Origin: Demequina globuliformis
Lineage (GTDB): Bacteria > Actinomycetota > Actinomycetes > Actinomycetales > Demequinaceae
Direction: 5' to 3'
Assembly: GCF_000975155.1 (NCBI RefSeq)
Contig: NZ_BBRG01000001.1
Span: forward strand, 1,066,313-1,130,312
Length of the DNA stretch: 64,000 nt
Shown here one piece after another: positions 56,722 through 64,000 of the stretch. The translations under genes and the position numbers were made by a program. The notes beneath the pieces were generated by a model. It searched no databases. It was not told the origin of the DNA and was given only the letters and a program-made list of their open reading frames with translations. Within the stretch, counting starts at the first letter, position 1, and the number at the start of each line of letters is the position of its first letter.

Positions 56722-57654
56722 ATGAATGTCCTGGTACTTGCCGGTGGATTGTCCCACGAGCGCGATGTCTCAATCCGCTCAGGACGGCGCGTGCAAGAGG
56801 CGTTGAAGGATGCCGGCGCAAAGGTCACGCTCCATGACGTTGACTCCGACCTCATCCCCGCAATCAGCGCCCTGGGCGACGGCGTCGTGTGGCCGATGCT
56901 TCACGGCGCATCCGGTGAGGACGGATCGCTGCAGGGACTCCTTGAGATGCTCAATGTGCCGTACGTAGGCACGCGCGCCCGCGAGGCCCGTGTGGCGTGG
57001 GTGAAATCGGTGGCCAAGGCGGTCTGTGCACGCGAGGGCGTCGCGACCCCTGACTACGTGACGCTGCCGCAGAGCCTGTTCCGAGAGGTGGGCGCGGAGC
57101 AGGTCATGGACGCGGTGGTCGCCAAGTTGGGCTTGCCGCTCGCGATCAAGCCTGCTCGCGGTGGATCCGCGCTCGGCGTTTCGTTGGTGCATCAGCGGTC
57201 AGATCTCAACCGCGCGTTGGTGCACTGTTTTGCCTACGATGCCACTGCTCTCATCGAAAAGGCGGTGACGGGCACGGAAGTCGCGGTGTCCGTCCTCGGC
57301 ACTGGTGACACCGCCCGAGCGCTTCCGCCCGTCGAGATCTCAGCCCATGGTCCCTATGACTTCGACGCGCGCTACAACCCCGGCCGGGTGGAGTACTTCG
57401 CGCCGGCTCGCCTCGATGACCAGCAGACTTCGGTGGTGACAGAAGCGGCGCTAGCCGTCCACCGCGAGCTACACCTGCGTGACCTATCGCGCGTCGACAT
57501 CATTCTCGACGCCGACGGAGTCCCCCAGGTGTTCGACATCAACGTCGCGCCGGGGTTGACGGAGACCTCGCTGTTCCCGCAGGCGGTCGTCGCGGCGGAT
57601 CTTGACCTCTCAACCGTCTACGCAAGCATTGTGGAGGCTGCGGCCGCCCGCTAG
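56722..57654 (+). CDS. D-alanine-D-alanine ligase-like ATP-grasp protein
   Basis: 310 residues. VLAGGLSHERDVSIRSG is the Ddl N-terminal signature; AIKPARGGSALGVS, TEVAVSVLG and FDINVAPGLTETS supply the ATP-grasp site. The last differs from classical EVNTxPGFT, so specificity may differ from a canonical Ddl, and housekeeping Ddl is usually elsewhere. Start ATG 56722 after GGGAGA. Ends ahead of a large hairpin. Confidence 0.85.
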   Translation: MNVLVLAGGLSHERDVSIRSGRRVQEALKDAGAKVTLHDVDSDLIPAISALGDGVVWPMLHGASGEDGSLQGLLEMLNVPYVGTRAREARVAWVKSVAKAVCAREGVATPDYVTLPQSLFREVGAEQVMDAVVAKLGLPLAIKPARGGSALGVSLVHQRSDLNRALVHCFAYDATALIEKAVTGTEVAVSVLGTGDTARALPPVEISAHGPYDFDARYNPGRVEYFAPARLDDQQTSVVTEAALAVHRELHLRDLSRVDIILDADGVPQVFDINVAPGLTETSLFPQAVVAADLDLSTVYASIVEAAAAR

Positions 57655-57665
57655 GCCCCAAAACC

Positions 57666-57720
57666 AGAAAATCGGCTTCGCATCATGCCTGGTAAATGGC
57701 ATGTGCGAGGCCGATTTTCT
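57666..57720. terminator. Large intergenic hairpin between convergent genes
   Basis: 24-base left arm (57666-57689) against 23-base right arm (57698-57720), with one mismatch and one bulge; loop TGGTAAAT. The apex reads GCCTGGTAAATGGC, related to the motif at 13322 and 27886. Acts as a bidirectional terminator for the Ddl-like and parB genes. Confidence 0.8.
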
Positions 57721-57787
57721 GTGAGAGCGATTCTCCTGAGGTTCTGACGACCTTACTCGCGCAAAACGAGCCAGTTTTCCGCCAGAA

Positions 57788-58759
57788 TCACGCTCCCATC
57801 ACTCCAGGATCGTTGGGGTCGAGCTCGTGGATGATCCGATTGAGGTCATCGACCGTCGCAAACTCGATCGTGATACGGCCCTTGGACTTCCCAAGTTGGA
57901 CCTTCACCCGGGTCTCGAACCGATCACCAAGACGCGAACCCAAATCATCGAGCGCCTGAGTCCGTCCACCGGCGCGCACGTTGCCCTTTTTCTTGGGCTC
58001 CTCGCCGTCGACGCCCAAGGCGACCGCCTCTTCTGTCGCGCGCACCGATAGCCCTTCGGCGACGATCCGCTGGGCGAGGCGCTCCATCGCTGCAGGGTCT
58101 TCGAGCCCGAGCAGCGCCCGTGCGTGGCCTGCGGAGAGCACGCCGGCCGCCACCCGCCGCTGGACCACCGACGGCAGGCGCAATAGACGCAGGGTATTGG
58201 TGATCTGCGGGCGCGAACGAGAGATTCGTTCCGCAAGTTCCTCGTGGGTGATGCCAAAGTCCTCGAGCAGTTGCTGATACGCCGCAGCTTCTTCGAGCGG
58301 GTTCAGTTGGCTGCGATGGAGGTTCTCCACGAGCGCGTCGCGGAGCATGTCGTGGTCGTCAGTGTCGCGAACAATGGCCGGAACGGCCTCGAGGCCGGCT
58401 TCCTTGGATGCTCGCAGGCGGCGCTCACCCATGATGAGTTCGTAGCCGCCGTCATCTTTGGTTCGCACCACGATGGGCTGGAGGACGCCAATCTCCTTGA
58501 TGGATCCCACCAGTTCAGCCAGCGCGTCCTCATCGAAGACTGCACGCGGCTGCCTGGGGTTTGGCGTCACCGAGTGGGGGTCGATCTGCGCAAAGCGCGC
58601 ACCGGGAACGGGCACCAGCTCGGGTGCCGGTTCCTTCGCCTTCGACGACTCGAAGAAGACGTCGTGGGGACGTTCCGCGGCCGGACCAGCGTCAGCAGCG
58701 GGTTGTTCCGGGATCAGTGCGCCCAGGCCACGGCCTAGACCCCTCTTCGTTGGGCTCAT
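57788..58759 (-). CDS. parB: Chromosome-partitioning protein ParB
   Basis: 323 residues. ParB N-terminal CTPase motifs ([36 protein letters not shown]) and HTH ([21 protein letters not shown]), C-terminal dimerisation domain. Binds the parS sites listed below. Overlaps parA by four bases. Confidence 0.96.
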   Translation of the reverse strand: MSPTKRGLGRGLGALIPEQPAADAGPAAERPHDVFFESSKAKEPAPELVPVPGARFAQIDPHSVTPNPRQPRAVFDEDALAELVGSIKEIGVLQPIVVRTKDDGGYELIMGERRLRASKEAGLEAVPAIVRDTDDHDMLRDALVENLHRSQLNPLEEAAAYQQLLEDFGITHEELAERISRSRPQITNTLRLLRLPSVVQRRVAAGVLSAGHARALLGLEDPAAMERLAQRIVAEGLSVRATEEAVALGVDGEEPKKKGNVRAGGRTQALDDLGSRLGDRFETRVKVQLGKSKGRITIEFATVDDLNRIIHELDPNDPGVMGA

Positions 58760-59760
58760 GCCGTACCCCTATTCTGCTGGGCGGGAGCCCCGCGTTCAGC
58801 AATTTCCTTGGCGACGGCCAGGTAGGCCACCGCTCCGCTCGAGTGCGGGTCGTGTGTGATGACCGTGCGCCCGTAGCTCGGTGCTTCCGATACGCGAACC
58901 GAACGCGGGATGGTCTGTTCGAGGGTCTGCTGGGGGAAGTGCGAACGTACTTCGTTTGCGACCTCACGCGCGAGGTTGGTGCGTGCGTCATACATGGTCA
59001 ACACGATCGTCGACAGTTCCAGTTGCTTGTTGAGGTGCTTGCGCACCATCTCGACGGTCTTAATCAGTTGTGTCAGACCCTCAAGCGCGTAGTACTCGCA
59101 CTGGATGGGAATGAGGACCTCGTGCGCGACGACCATGGCGTTGAGAGTCAACAGTCCCAGGCTGGGCGGACAATCGATGAAGATGTAGTCGAGGTTCTTA
59201 CCCGGGCCCTCCAGCAACTCGTGCAGCGCGTCGTGAAGGCGGAACTCACGGCGCACCACAGAGACAAGCTCAATGTCGGCGCCCGCGAGGTCAATGGTCG
59301 CCGGGATGCACCACAGGCTAGGGATTTCCTTGCTCCTCTGGGCAACCTTGGCCATCGGGGTGTCATCCAGCAACACGTCGTAGATCGATGGTGTGCCTTC
59401 ACGGTGGTCGACGCCGAGCGCGGTGGAGGCGTTTCCCTGCGGGTCAGCGTCGATGACGAGCACGTTCGCGCCACGCTGCGCGAGTGCCGCGGCCAGGTTC
59501 ACTGACGTGGTCGTCTTCCCCACTCCCCCCTTTTGATTGGAGACGGCGAAGATCCGTGTCCGTGTGGGACGCGGGAAGTCCGCCGACTCCAGCGCCCGCC
59601 GCTTGCGTTCTGTTTCAATGAGTTCGTTCGCCAAGGGACTTCCAGCATCGTCGTTGAGGCCGGCGAAGGCATCTTCTGTTTCACGTGAAACAGCGCCATC
59701 TACGTTGTCTGCTGTCGCGTCGTACGAGGTAGAGCCAACTCCATGATCGTGGACGCTCAC
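58756..59760 (-). CDS. parA: Chromosome-partitioning ATPase ParA
   Basis: 334 residues. Long N-terminal extension (about 70 residues) before [10 protein letters not shown] (deviant Walker A), then [10 protein letters not shown] and [16 protein letters not shown] 59760 start. A parS core (59678-59691) lies inside the coding sequence and encodes VSRET. ParA-ATP binds DNA non-specifically and segregates ParB-parS. Confidence 0.96.
   Translation of the reverse strand: MSVHDHGVGSTSYDATADNVDGAVSRETEDAFAGLNDDAGSPLANELIETERKRRALESADFPRPTRTRIFAVSNQKGGVGKTTTSVNLAAALAQRGANVLVIDADPQGNASTALGVDHREGTPSIYDVLLDDTPMAKVAQRSKEIPSLWCIPATIDLAGADIELVSVVRREFRLHDALHELLEGPGKNLDYIFIDCPPSLGLLTLNAMVVAHEVLIPIQCEYYALEGLTQLIKTVEMVRKHLNKQLELSTIVLTMYDARTNLAREVANEVRSHFPQQTLEQTIPRSVRVSEAPSYGRTVITHDPHSSGAVAYLAVAKEIAERGAPAQQNRGTA
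59678..59691. promoter_or_regulatory. parS site 1 (inside parA)
   Basis: GTTTCACGTGAAAC, exact ParB-binding core palindrome, flanked T/A to give TGTTTCACGTGAAACA. Confidence 0.95.
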
Positions 59761-60142
59761 ACATACTCCCGTTCGACGGCATCTGTTCCAGACAAAACCA
59801 CGCCTGCTCGCAAGCGTGGTTCCAGAGGTATGACTCTACCCGCTCACGTATCGCGCGTCACACGGGATTGGGCAACTGTGGAGGCCACGTGCAGATGAGA
59901 ATCTGAGGCGCGTGAGTGGCGCATGTCGACCACCCCGTCCGGCGAGCGTCGCCAATTCGCCCTACCCAACCCGCCCCACCCAAGCCGCGCGTCCAGAGCG
60001 CGTGTCTGGGCCGCATTGCCTGTAGAGCGGAGCTTCCACGCCGCGTCGGGGAACTGACGGCGAGCGAACGAACCACTTCCGCGATTCAATGGGCGCTCAG
60101 CTGCAGCGCATAGTGAGCGCGGAGAGAGCGCGCCGGCGCACT

Positions 60143-60156
60143 GTTTCACGTGAAAC
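60143..60156. promoter_or_regulatory. parS site 2
   Basis: GTTTCACGTGAAAC exact core; flanks T and A complete the 16-mer. Confidence 0.95.
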
Positions 60157-60234
60157 ACGGGCCGGGGCTTCGCCTAATCGAGTGCTGTCGCCGGCCCTGG
60201 TGGCCCGTTGAACCGCTGCCCACGCCCGCGACGT

Positions 60235-60303
60235 CAACCTCAACCTCAACCACAACCACAACCACAACCACAACCTCAACCTCAACCACAACCACAACCA
60301 CAA
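60235..60303 (+). repeat. Hexanucleotide tandem repeat (CAACCW)n
   Basis: About 11 units of CAACCT or CAACCA in 69 bases, in blocks: two T, five A, two T, then A units. It is a low-complexity array, not a CRISPR (no spacers). Located between parS sites 2 and 3. Confidence 0.9.
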
Positions 60304-60467
60304 GTGTGCACACGCCCCGACGGTGCCGATGCATGATCGGTGAAACAAGGCCGGTTCGCCCGACACCACTCGCCCGGGTCCGGACGGAACCGACCATCAC
60401 AGCGCTCACGCATAAAGCCATGCCCCGCGGCCAGCGCGCATCCACTGTCGGCGGACGTGCGGGCTAT

Positions 60468-60481
60468 GTTTCACGTGAAAC
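60468..60481. promoter_or_regulatory. parS site 3
   Basis: GTTTCACGTGAAAC exact core; left flank T, right flank G. Confidence 0.95.
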
Positions 60482-61075
60482 GTAGACCTTCCAGTCCCTG
60501 GCTAAGCCCCCTCATGGAGCCAGTACGTTGGGCAAACCCCTACCCGGGCGCGCCGCCGATCCGCACCACAGTGCCTTCGCGCTCGCGCGGGCAGCCCATC
60601 TGGACCACAGCGCCCTCGCGCCTGCGCGGCCCGATTGACGAGCAGGCCGGGGGCCATGCTGCGGGCGGCCACACAGGCATGGGACACACCCCGTAAGTCC
60701 CGCGAGGCGCCGTCACAACCACCGCTCACCCATCGCGGGCGACCCTGCAGCAGTCCCGCGCAAGGTGCGTGTGGCTGCCTCTGGAGCCACGGACGATCTT
60801 GCGCGGAGCACATGTGCTCTGGGCAGAGTTGTACGGGCACTCCGCCCCGTCGCCGCGGGACCCAGGCCACTGACGCATGGTGTGTCCAGGGCAGCTCGGT
60901 GCAACCCACGACCAACGCGCGAGCTCTCACGACGGGAGTACAGACCGGTTCACGACGACAATGCGGCGCGACTCACGATGGCATCGGGACCCTTGACGAC
61001 GGCAGTGCCCCGCATGAACCACCAGCGCATGTGCTCACGCGAATCGGTCCCCGGGAGCCACCGCGAGGCGGCAAG

Positions 61076-61089
61076 GTTTCACGTGAAAC
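61076..61089. promoter_or_regulatory. parS site 4
   Basis: GTTTCACGTGAAAC exact core; flanks G and G. Confidence 0.95.
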
Positions 61090-61145
61090 GGTTCCAGACG
61101 AGGCGGACGAGGAGCGGTGTTCACTCATCCACACTGACGCCCAAC

Positions 61146-61200
61146 TGGGGATAAGTGGGTGAGATATCCACACTTTCCCGCACAAATGCCCTGTGGACAA
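61146..61200. promoter_or_regulatory. DnaA-box-like cluster near rsmG 3' end
   Basis: TGGGGATAA (61146-61154), ATATCCACA (61164-61172) and TGTGGACAA (61192-61200). The last is the exact complement of TTGTCCACA, the actinobacterial DnaA box. Three boxes in 55 bases is notable, but only one is perfect. Confidence 0.45.
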
Positions 61201-61236
61201 AGCGGTGGAAAACTCTGGTCCGCTCCCGACCGGAAA

Positions 61237-61902
61237 CTATGATCGCGAGAGCGTCACGACAGTGGTCGGCTCGAGCCCAGCAAGTGTCGGCGCTTCGTGG
61301 ACCGCTCCCGTCAGCCCAGCGCGCCGCAACACATACTTGCCCCGGTCCAACTCGTCGGGCGCAGAGCGACCCTTCAAGAGGGCCATGCTTCCCGTGGGGC
61401 TCAGCAGAGGAAGACACCACTTCACTAGCTTGTCGATCGATGCCACAGCGCGCGCGGTGATGACGTCGGCTTCGACGCTCTCGCGCACCTCTTCTGCACG
61501 ACCGCGCAACACAGTGACGTTGTCGATCCCACACTGCTCCGCTGCATGGAACAACCAGGTGGTCCGGCGTTCCATGGGCTCTACGAGTACCACGGGTCGA
61601 TCGGGGAGCATCGCTGCGATCACGAGGCCCGGAAGCCCTGCTCCAGAACCAATATCAACGATGGTGCCCTTGCCCAAGAATGGCACCACCGCGGCCGAGT
61701 TGAGGATGTGGCGCTCCCACACGCGAGTCAACTCCCGCGGTCCAATGAGTCCGCGAAGCACACCCTGGTCGGCAAGAAGTTCCGCGAATGCCCGCACCCG
61801 AGCATAGGAGTCGCCGAAGTACTCCTCGATGCTCGGATCAGCATTCAAAGGATCGTTCGCGAGCGTCCGCAGTTCCGGCGGAACCTCGGTCTCATCACTC
61901 AT
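61237..61902 (-). CDS. rsmG: 16S rRNA (guanine-N7) methyltransferase G
   Basis: 221 residues. SAM site VDIGSGAGLPGLVIA, and RAVASIDKLVKWCLPLL with PTGSMALLKG are RsmG hallmarks. Methylates G527 of 16S rRNA. Start ATG 61902 preferred; GTG 61914 is possible. Flanked upstream by two parS sites. Confidence 0.93.
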   Translation of the reverse strand: MSDETEVPPELRTLANDPLNADPSIEEYFGDSYARVRAFAELLADQGVLRGLIGPRELTRVWERHILNSAAVVPFLGKGTIVDIGSGAGLPGLVIAAMLPDRPVVLVEPMERRTTWLFHAAEQCGIDNVTVLRGRAEEVRESVEADVITARAVASIDKLVKWCLPLLSPTGSMALLKGRSAPDELDRGKYVLRRAGLTGAVHEAPTLAGLEPTTVVTLSRS

Positions 61903-61926
61903 GTCCACACCCACTCTCGCCCGGGC

Positions 61927-61940
61927 GTTTCACGTGAAAC
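61927..61940. promoter_or_regulatory. parS site 5
   Basis: GTTTCACGTGAAAC exact core, in the gap between jag and rsmG. Confidence 0.95.
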
Positions 61941-61958
61941 AGTGACGAATCGCATCGC

Positions 61959-61972
61959 GTTTCACGTGAAAC
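61959..61972. promoter_or_regulatory. parS site 6
   Basis: GTTTCACGTGAAAC exact core, 18 bases from site 5. Confidence 0.95.
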
Positions 61973-61976
61973 GTCG

Positions 61977-62465
61977 TCAACTCTGCGCAGGCAACACCAC
62001 AACGTGACGCTGCGGATCTTCGCCCTCAGACTCGGAGGATAGGCCCGCCTCGAGAACGACATCGTGCACGACCTTGCGCTCGAATGCGTTCATGGGTGGG
62101 AGTGCCACCTTCTGACCGGATTCCTTCGCCTCGGCGATCGCCTCACGCGCCTGCTCGGCAAGCCGTTCCCGGCGCCCAGCACGGAAGTCCGCAACGTCAA
62201 GCATCAAGCGGCTGAGTTGTCCGGTGTCGGACTGAACTGCCAACCGGGCAAGATCCTGCAGTGCGTCGAGGACCTCACCATCCGGTCCCACCAGACGCTT
62301 GAGATCTTGGTTGGGTCCTTCAGAGACCACCGCGACCTTGGCACGCCCTGCCTCCACCGAGATATCGATGTCGCCATCCATATCCAAGATGTCGAGGAGT
62401 TCCTCGAGGAAGTCGGCAGCGATGTCGCCCTCAGCTTCGAGGCCGGCCTTGTCCTGTTCAGTCAT
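61977..62465 (-). CDS. jag: Jag/KhpB-like RNA-binding protein
   Basis: 162 residues: KH-like domain (about 40-95; GPDGEVLDALQDLARLAV) and R3H domain (PPMNAFERKVVHDVV). RNA chaperone with a partner KhpA elsewhere. Start ATG 62465 overlaps the yidC stop by eight bases. The longer frame upstream is rejected. Confidence 0.92.
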   Translation of the reverse strand: MTEQDKAGLEAEGDIAADFLEELLDILDMDGDIDISVEAGRAKVAVVSEGPNQDLKRLVGPDGEVLDALQDLARLAVQSDTGQLSRLMLDVADFRAGRRERLAEQAREAIAEAKESGQKVALPPMNAFERKVVHDVVLEAGLSSESEGEDPQRHVVVLPAQS

Positions 62466-63507
62466 CGGAGTCCTTCTTGTTGTCGCTCTCAGGAGAGCTG
62501 GTGTCTTGAGGATTCGCGGGGCGCTTCTGAGGTGCATTGCCGCCACCCTTCTTGCGCTGCGATCGCGAGCCGGAACGCTTGGGTTGCTGTCGCTGACGGG
62601 GCTGCTCAGGTGCTTCGAGGACCGTCACGTCCTCACTGCTGCCCTCGATCGTGAGGCCCTTGCGCTTGGCTTTCTCAGCCTTCTTTGCCTTGAGAGCCTT
62701 CTCCGCCTCTGATCCCGGGGTCGGATTACGTTTGATGACGTAGTACTGCTGGCCCATGGTCCACACGTTGGTGGTGGTCCAGTAGATCAACACACCCACG
62801 GGGAAGTTCGGGCCGGTGATCACGAAGATGAAGGGCAGCGCGTACATGAGTACCTTCTGCTGCTGAGCCATGGGGCCCTCGAGCGCAGATGCCGGCATGT
62901 TCTTGCGAGTGATCTGGTGCTGCGTGGTGAAGGTCGTCGCGACCATCATGATGATCAGCACGATTGAAACGATGATGGCCGCGGGTTCGCCTTGACCCCA
63001 GGTACCCACCAAACTGTCCGACAGCTTCGCGCCAAAGATAGTGGCGTCGTGGGCCTCGACTGCGAGTTCCTCCGTCAGCATGCCGATGGGCTTGGCCTCA
63101 TCAACACCCTCGATGCGGTAGTTCAGCACCCGGAACAGGGCGAAGAAGATCGGCGCCTGAATCAGGATGGGCAGACACGACGACAGCGGATTGGTCTTGT
63201 GCTTGGCATACAACGCCATCGTTTCCCGCTGCATCGCCTCCTTGGAGGCTTGATCCTTCTTACCGCGGTACTTCGCCTGGATCTGCTTCATCTCCGGCGC
63301 AAGGAGCTGCATCGCACGCTGCGACTTGATCTGCTTGACGAAAAGCGGGATCAACAGGATGCGGATCGTGACCACGAGGCCCACGATCGACAGCGCCCAT
63401 GCCGTGCCTGAGTCGGAAGGTAGACCCACAGCCGTGAGGAGCCAGTGCCACGCCACCATGATGTTGGCAACGCACCACTCCAGGGGGTACATGATGGTAT
63501 CGAGCAT
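62458..63507 (-). CDS. yidC: Membrane protein insertase YidC
   Basis: 349 residues. Start MLDTIMYPLEW, then LLIPLFVKQIKSQRAM, NPLSSCLPILIQAPIFFALF and the final helices; charged C-terminal tail (basic and Gln-rich). Inserts membrane proteins with or without SecYEG. Confidence 0.96.
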   Translation of the reverse strand: MLDTIMYPLEWCVANIMVAWHWLLTAVGLPSDSGTAWALSIVGLVVTIRILLIPLFVKQIKSQRAMQLLAPEMKQIQAKYRGKKDQASKEAMQRETMALYAKHKTNPLSSCLPILIQAPIFFALFRVLNYRIEGVDEAKPIGMLTEELAVEAHDATIFGAKLSDSLVGTWGQGEPAAIIVSIVLIIMMVATTFTTQHQITRKNMPASALEGPMAQQQKVLMYALPFIFVITGPNFPVGVLIYWTTTNVWTMGQQYYVIKRNPTPGSEAEKALKAKKAEKAKRKGLTIEGSSEDVTVLEAPEQPRQRQQPKRSGSRSQRKKGGGNAPQKRPANPQDTSSPESDNKKDSDD

Positions 63508-63522
63508 GCGGAAGTGACGTCC

Positions 63523-63843
63523 TTACGGTGTCGATAGTGAGACCGGAGTCTCGTGGGAAGTCTCATTGCGCCGTGCAAAGAGTGGGCCGCCCTTAGCCGG
63601 CACATCATCAACGCCCCCGTAGCTCCACGGGTTGCAGCGCAGAATCCGCCACGCCGCCAACACTGGTCCAATGACGGCGCCATGCACACGCACCGCCTCC
63701 AGACCGTAGTGCGAGCACGACGGGTAGTACTTGCATCGCTGGCCCAGCAACGGCGAGATCGCAACCTGGTAGGCGCGGATCATCGCCACGAGCACCAGCG
63801 ACGGCAGATGCCGCACCGCGTCCCACAGCTGGCGCCCGGTCAT
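63523..63843 (-). CDS. yidD: Membrane protein insertion efficiency factor YidD
   Basis: 106 residues. IRAYQVAISPLLGQRCKYYPSCSHY is the YidD signature. ATG 63843 overlaps the rnpA stop by three bases. Small membrane-associated helper of YidC. Confidence 0.95.
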   Translation of the reverse strand: MTGRQLWDAVRHLPSLVLVAMIRAYQVAISPLLGQRCKYYPSCSHYGLEAVRVHGAVIGPVLAAWRILRCNPWSYGGVDDVPAKGGPLFARRNETSHETPVSLSTP

Positions 63844-64000
63844 ACCAAGGCAGCCTTGCGTTGACACGTGCGGACCGCATCAGCCACATCATTGGATAAT
63901 GCCTGGTAATCGGCCGATGCGCTGGCTGGCAGGGCTCGGATCACCACAGCAGATCCGCTGGGCAGGCTGGGGAGGAGGTCGGCCATGATCGCTCGCAAAC
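63840..64000 (-). CDS. rnpA: RNase P protein component, C-terminal part
   Basis: The minus strand encodes about 52 residues running into the window edge: LRAIMADLLPSLPSGSAVVI then RALPASASADYQAL, which matches the C-terminal half of RnpA. The 5' half and rpmH should lie beyond 64000. Confidence 0.88.
   Translation of the reverse strand, partial: LRAIMADLLPSLPSGSAVVIRALPASASADYQALSNDVADAVRTCQRKAALV

Larger units (their letters stand above)
59761..61236. other. 1.5-kb non-coding region between parA and rsmG
   Basis: No protein-coding gene supported on either strand. It holds three parS sites (60143, 60468, 61076), an 8-bp hairpin (59796-59821), a six-base tandem repeat (60235-60303) and, near rsmG, DnaA-box-like 9-mers. 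Its frames lack known motifs. The density of binding sites suggests a partition/origin-associated locus rather than a decayed gene. Confidence 0.6.

Noticed and set aside
60235-60303. CRISPR array
   Set aside because: Units are contiguous six-base repeats with no spacers and no cas genes nearby.
60146-60930. Open frames crossing the region between parA and rsmG
   Set aside because: They run through the hexanucleotide repeat and parS sites and show Arg/Pro/Ala-rich shadow composition on both strands.
61146-61200. Calling this segment oriC
   Set aside because: oriC is normally beside dnaA, which must lie beyond 64000; only one perfect box and no AT-rich unwinding element were seen.

Overview
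The window is high-GC DNA with densely packed, often translationally coupled genes (4-base ATGA overlaps, many GTG starts). The gene set fits a Micrococcales-type actinobacterium: a MurJ plus pseudokinase pair, a DUF6049 protein, PadR-ino1 next to a class A PBP, a TrxB-TrxA fusion, Opp-type ABC genes with a fused permease/ATPase, and a FemX plus ATP-grasp pair suggesting an A4-type (Lys/Orn-based) peptidoglycan. I cannot name the genus from sequence alone; Demequina/Cellulomonas-like relatives would be my first guess. The right end approaches oriC: rnpA (partial), yidD, yidC, jag, rsmG, parA and parB lie on the minus strand with six perfect parS cores around them.

Layout. (1) 1-13 kb: a glycoside-use locus on the minus strand. 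One operon encodes an Opp/Dpp-type ABC importer (lipoprotein, permease, permease-ATPase fusion, ATPase) and an MFS transporter. A second encodes GH1, GH2 beta-galactosidase and GH2 beta-glucuronidase (cut by the window start). Each operon is preceded by a near-identical 20-bp LacI-type palindrome overlapping a -35 element, so one unseen LacI regulator probably controls both. (2) 13.3-27.9 kb: an accessory, defence-like island with no integrase or transposase. It holds a set of seven divergent paralogues of a small unrecognised protein family, six of them in one overlapping operon that ends in a HAD (Swiss-Army-Knife type) phosphatase and a calcineurin-like phosphoesterase. It also holds a RES toxin module whose toxin gene is frameshifted, a bacterial ubiquitin-like cassette (Multiubiq-type Ubl, E2-like/E1 fusion, DUF6527), a HigB/HigA-ImmA module with a striking operator, and an ApeA-like HEPN gene coupled to an unknown gene. 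The island is bracketed by a 13-bp perfect direct repeat (17-nt with one mismatch).

(3) 28-36.5 kb: methyltransferase, a Zur-box-preceded AztD-like zinc chaperone, CcdA and a TlpA-like lipoprotein, then dnaB and the rpsF-ssb-rpsR-rplI operon. (4) 36.6-48 kb: a cell-wall branch (ATP-grasp ligase, FemX-like transferase, PBP1A), PadR-ino1, an SDR protein, two DUF805 proteins around an MFS transporter, and the CCA-adding enzyme. (5) 48-57.7 kb: NUDIX, DUF6049, MurJ, pseudokinase, TrxB-TrxA fusion, an aminotransferase and a Ddl-like ATP-grasp protein. (6) 57.7-64 kb: the parABS/rsmG/jag/yidC/yidD/rnpA origin-proximal block, with 1.5 kb of non-coding DNA between parA and rsmG.

Best candidates for something undescribed: the small-protein paralogue operon with its two phosphatases, the gene coupled to apeA, and the dispersed intergenic repeat shared by 28.05 kb and 43.41 kb.
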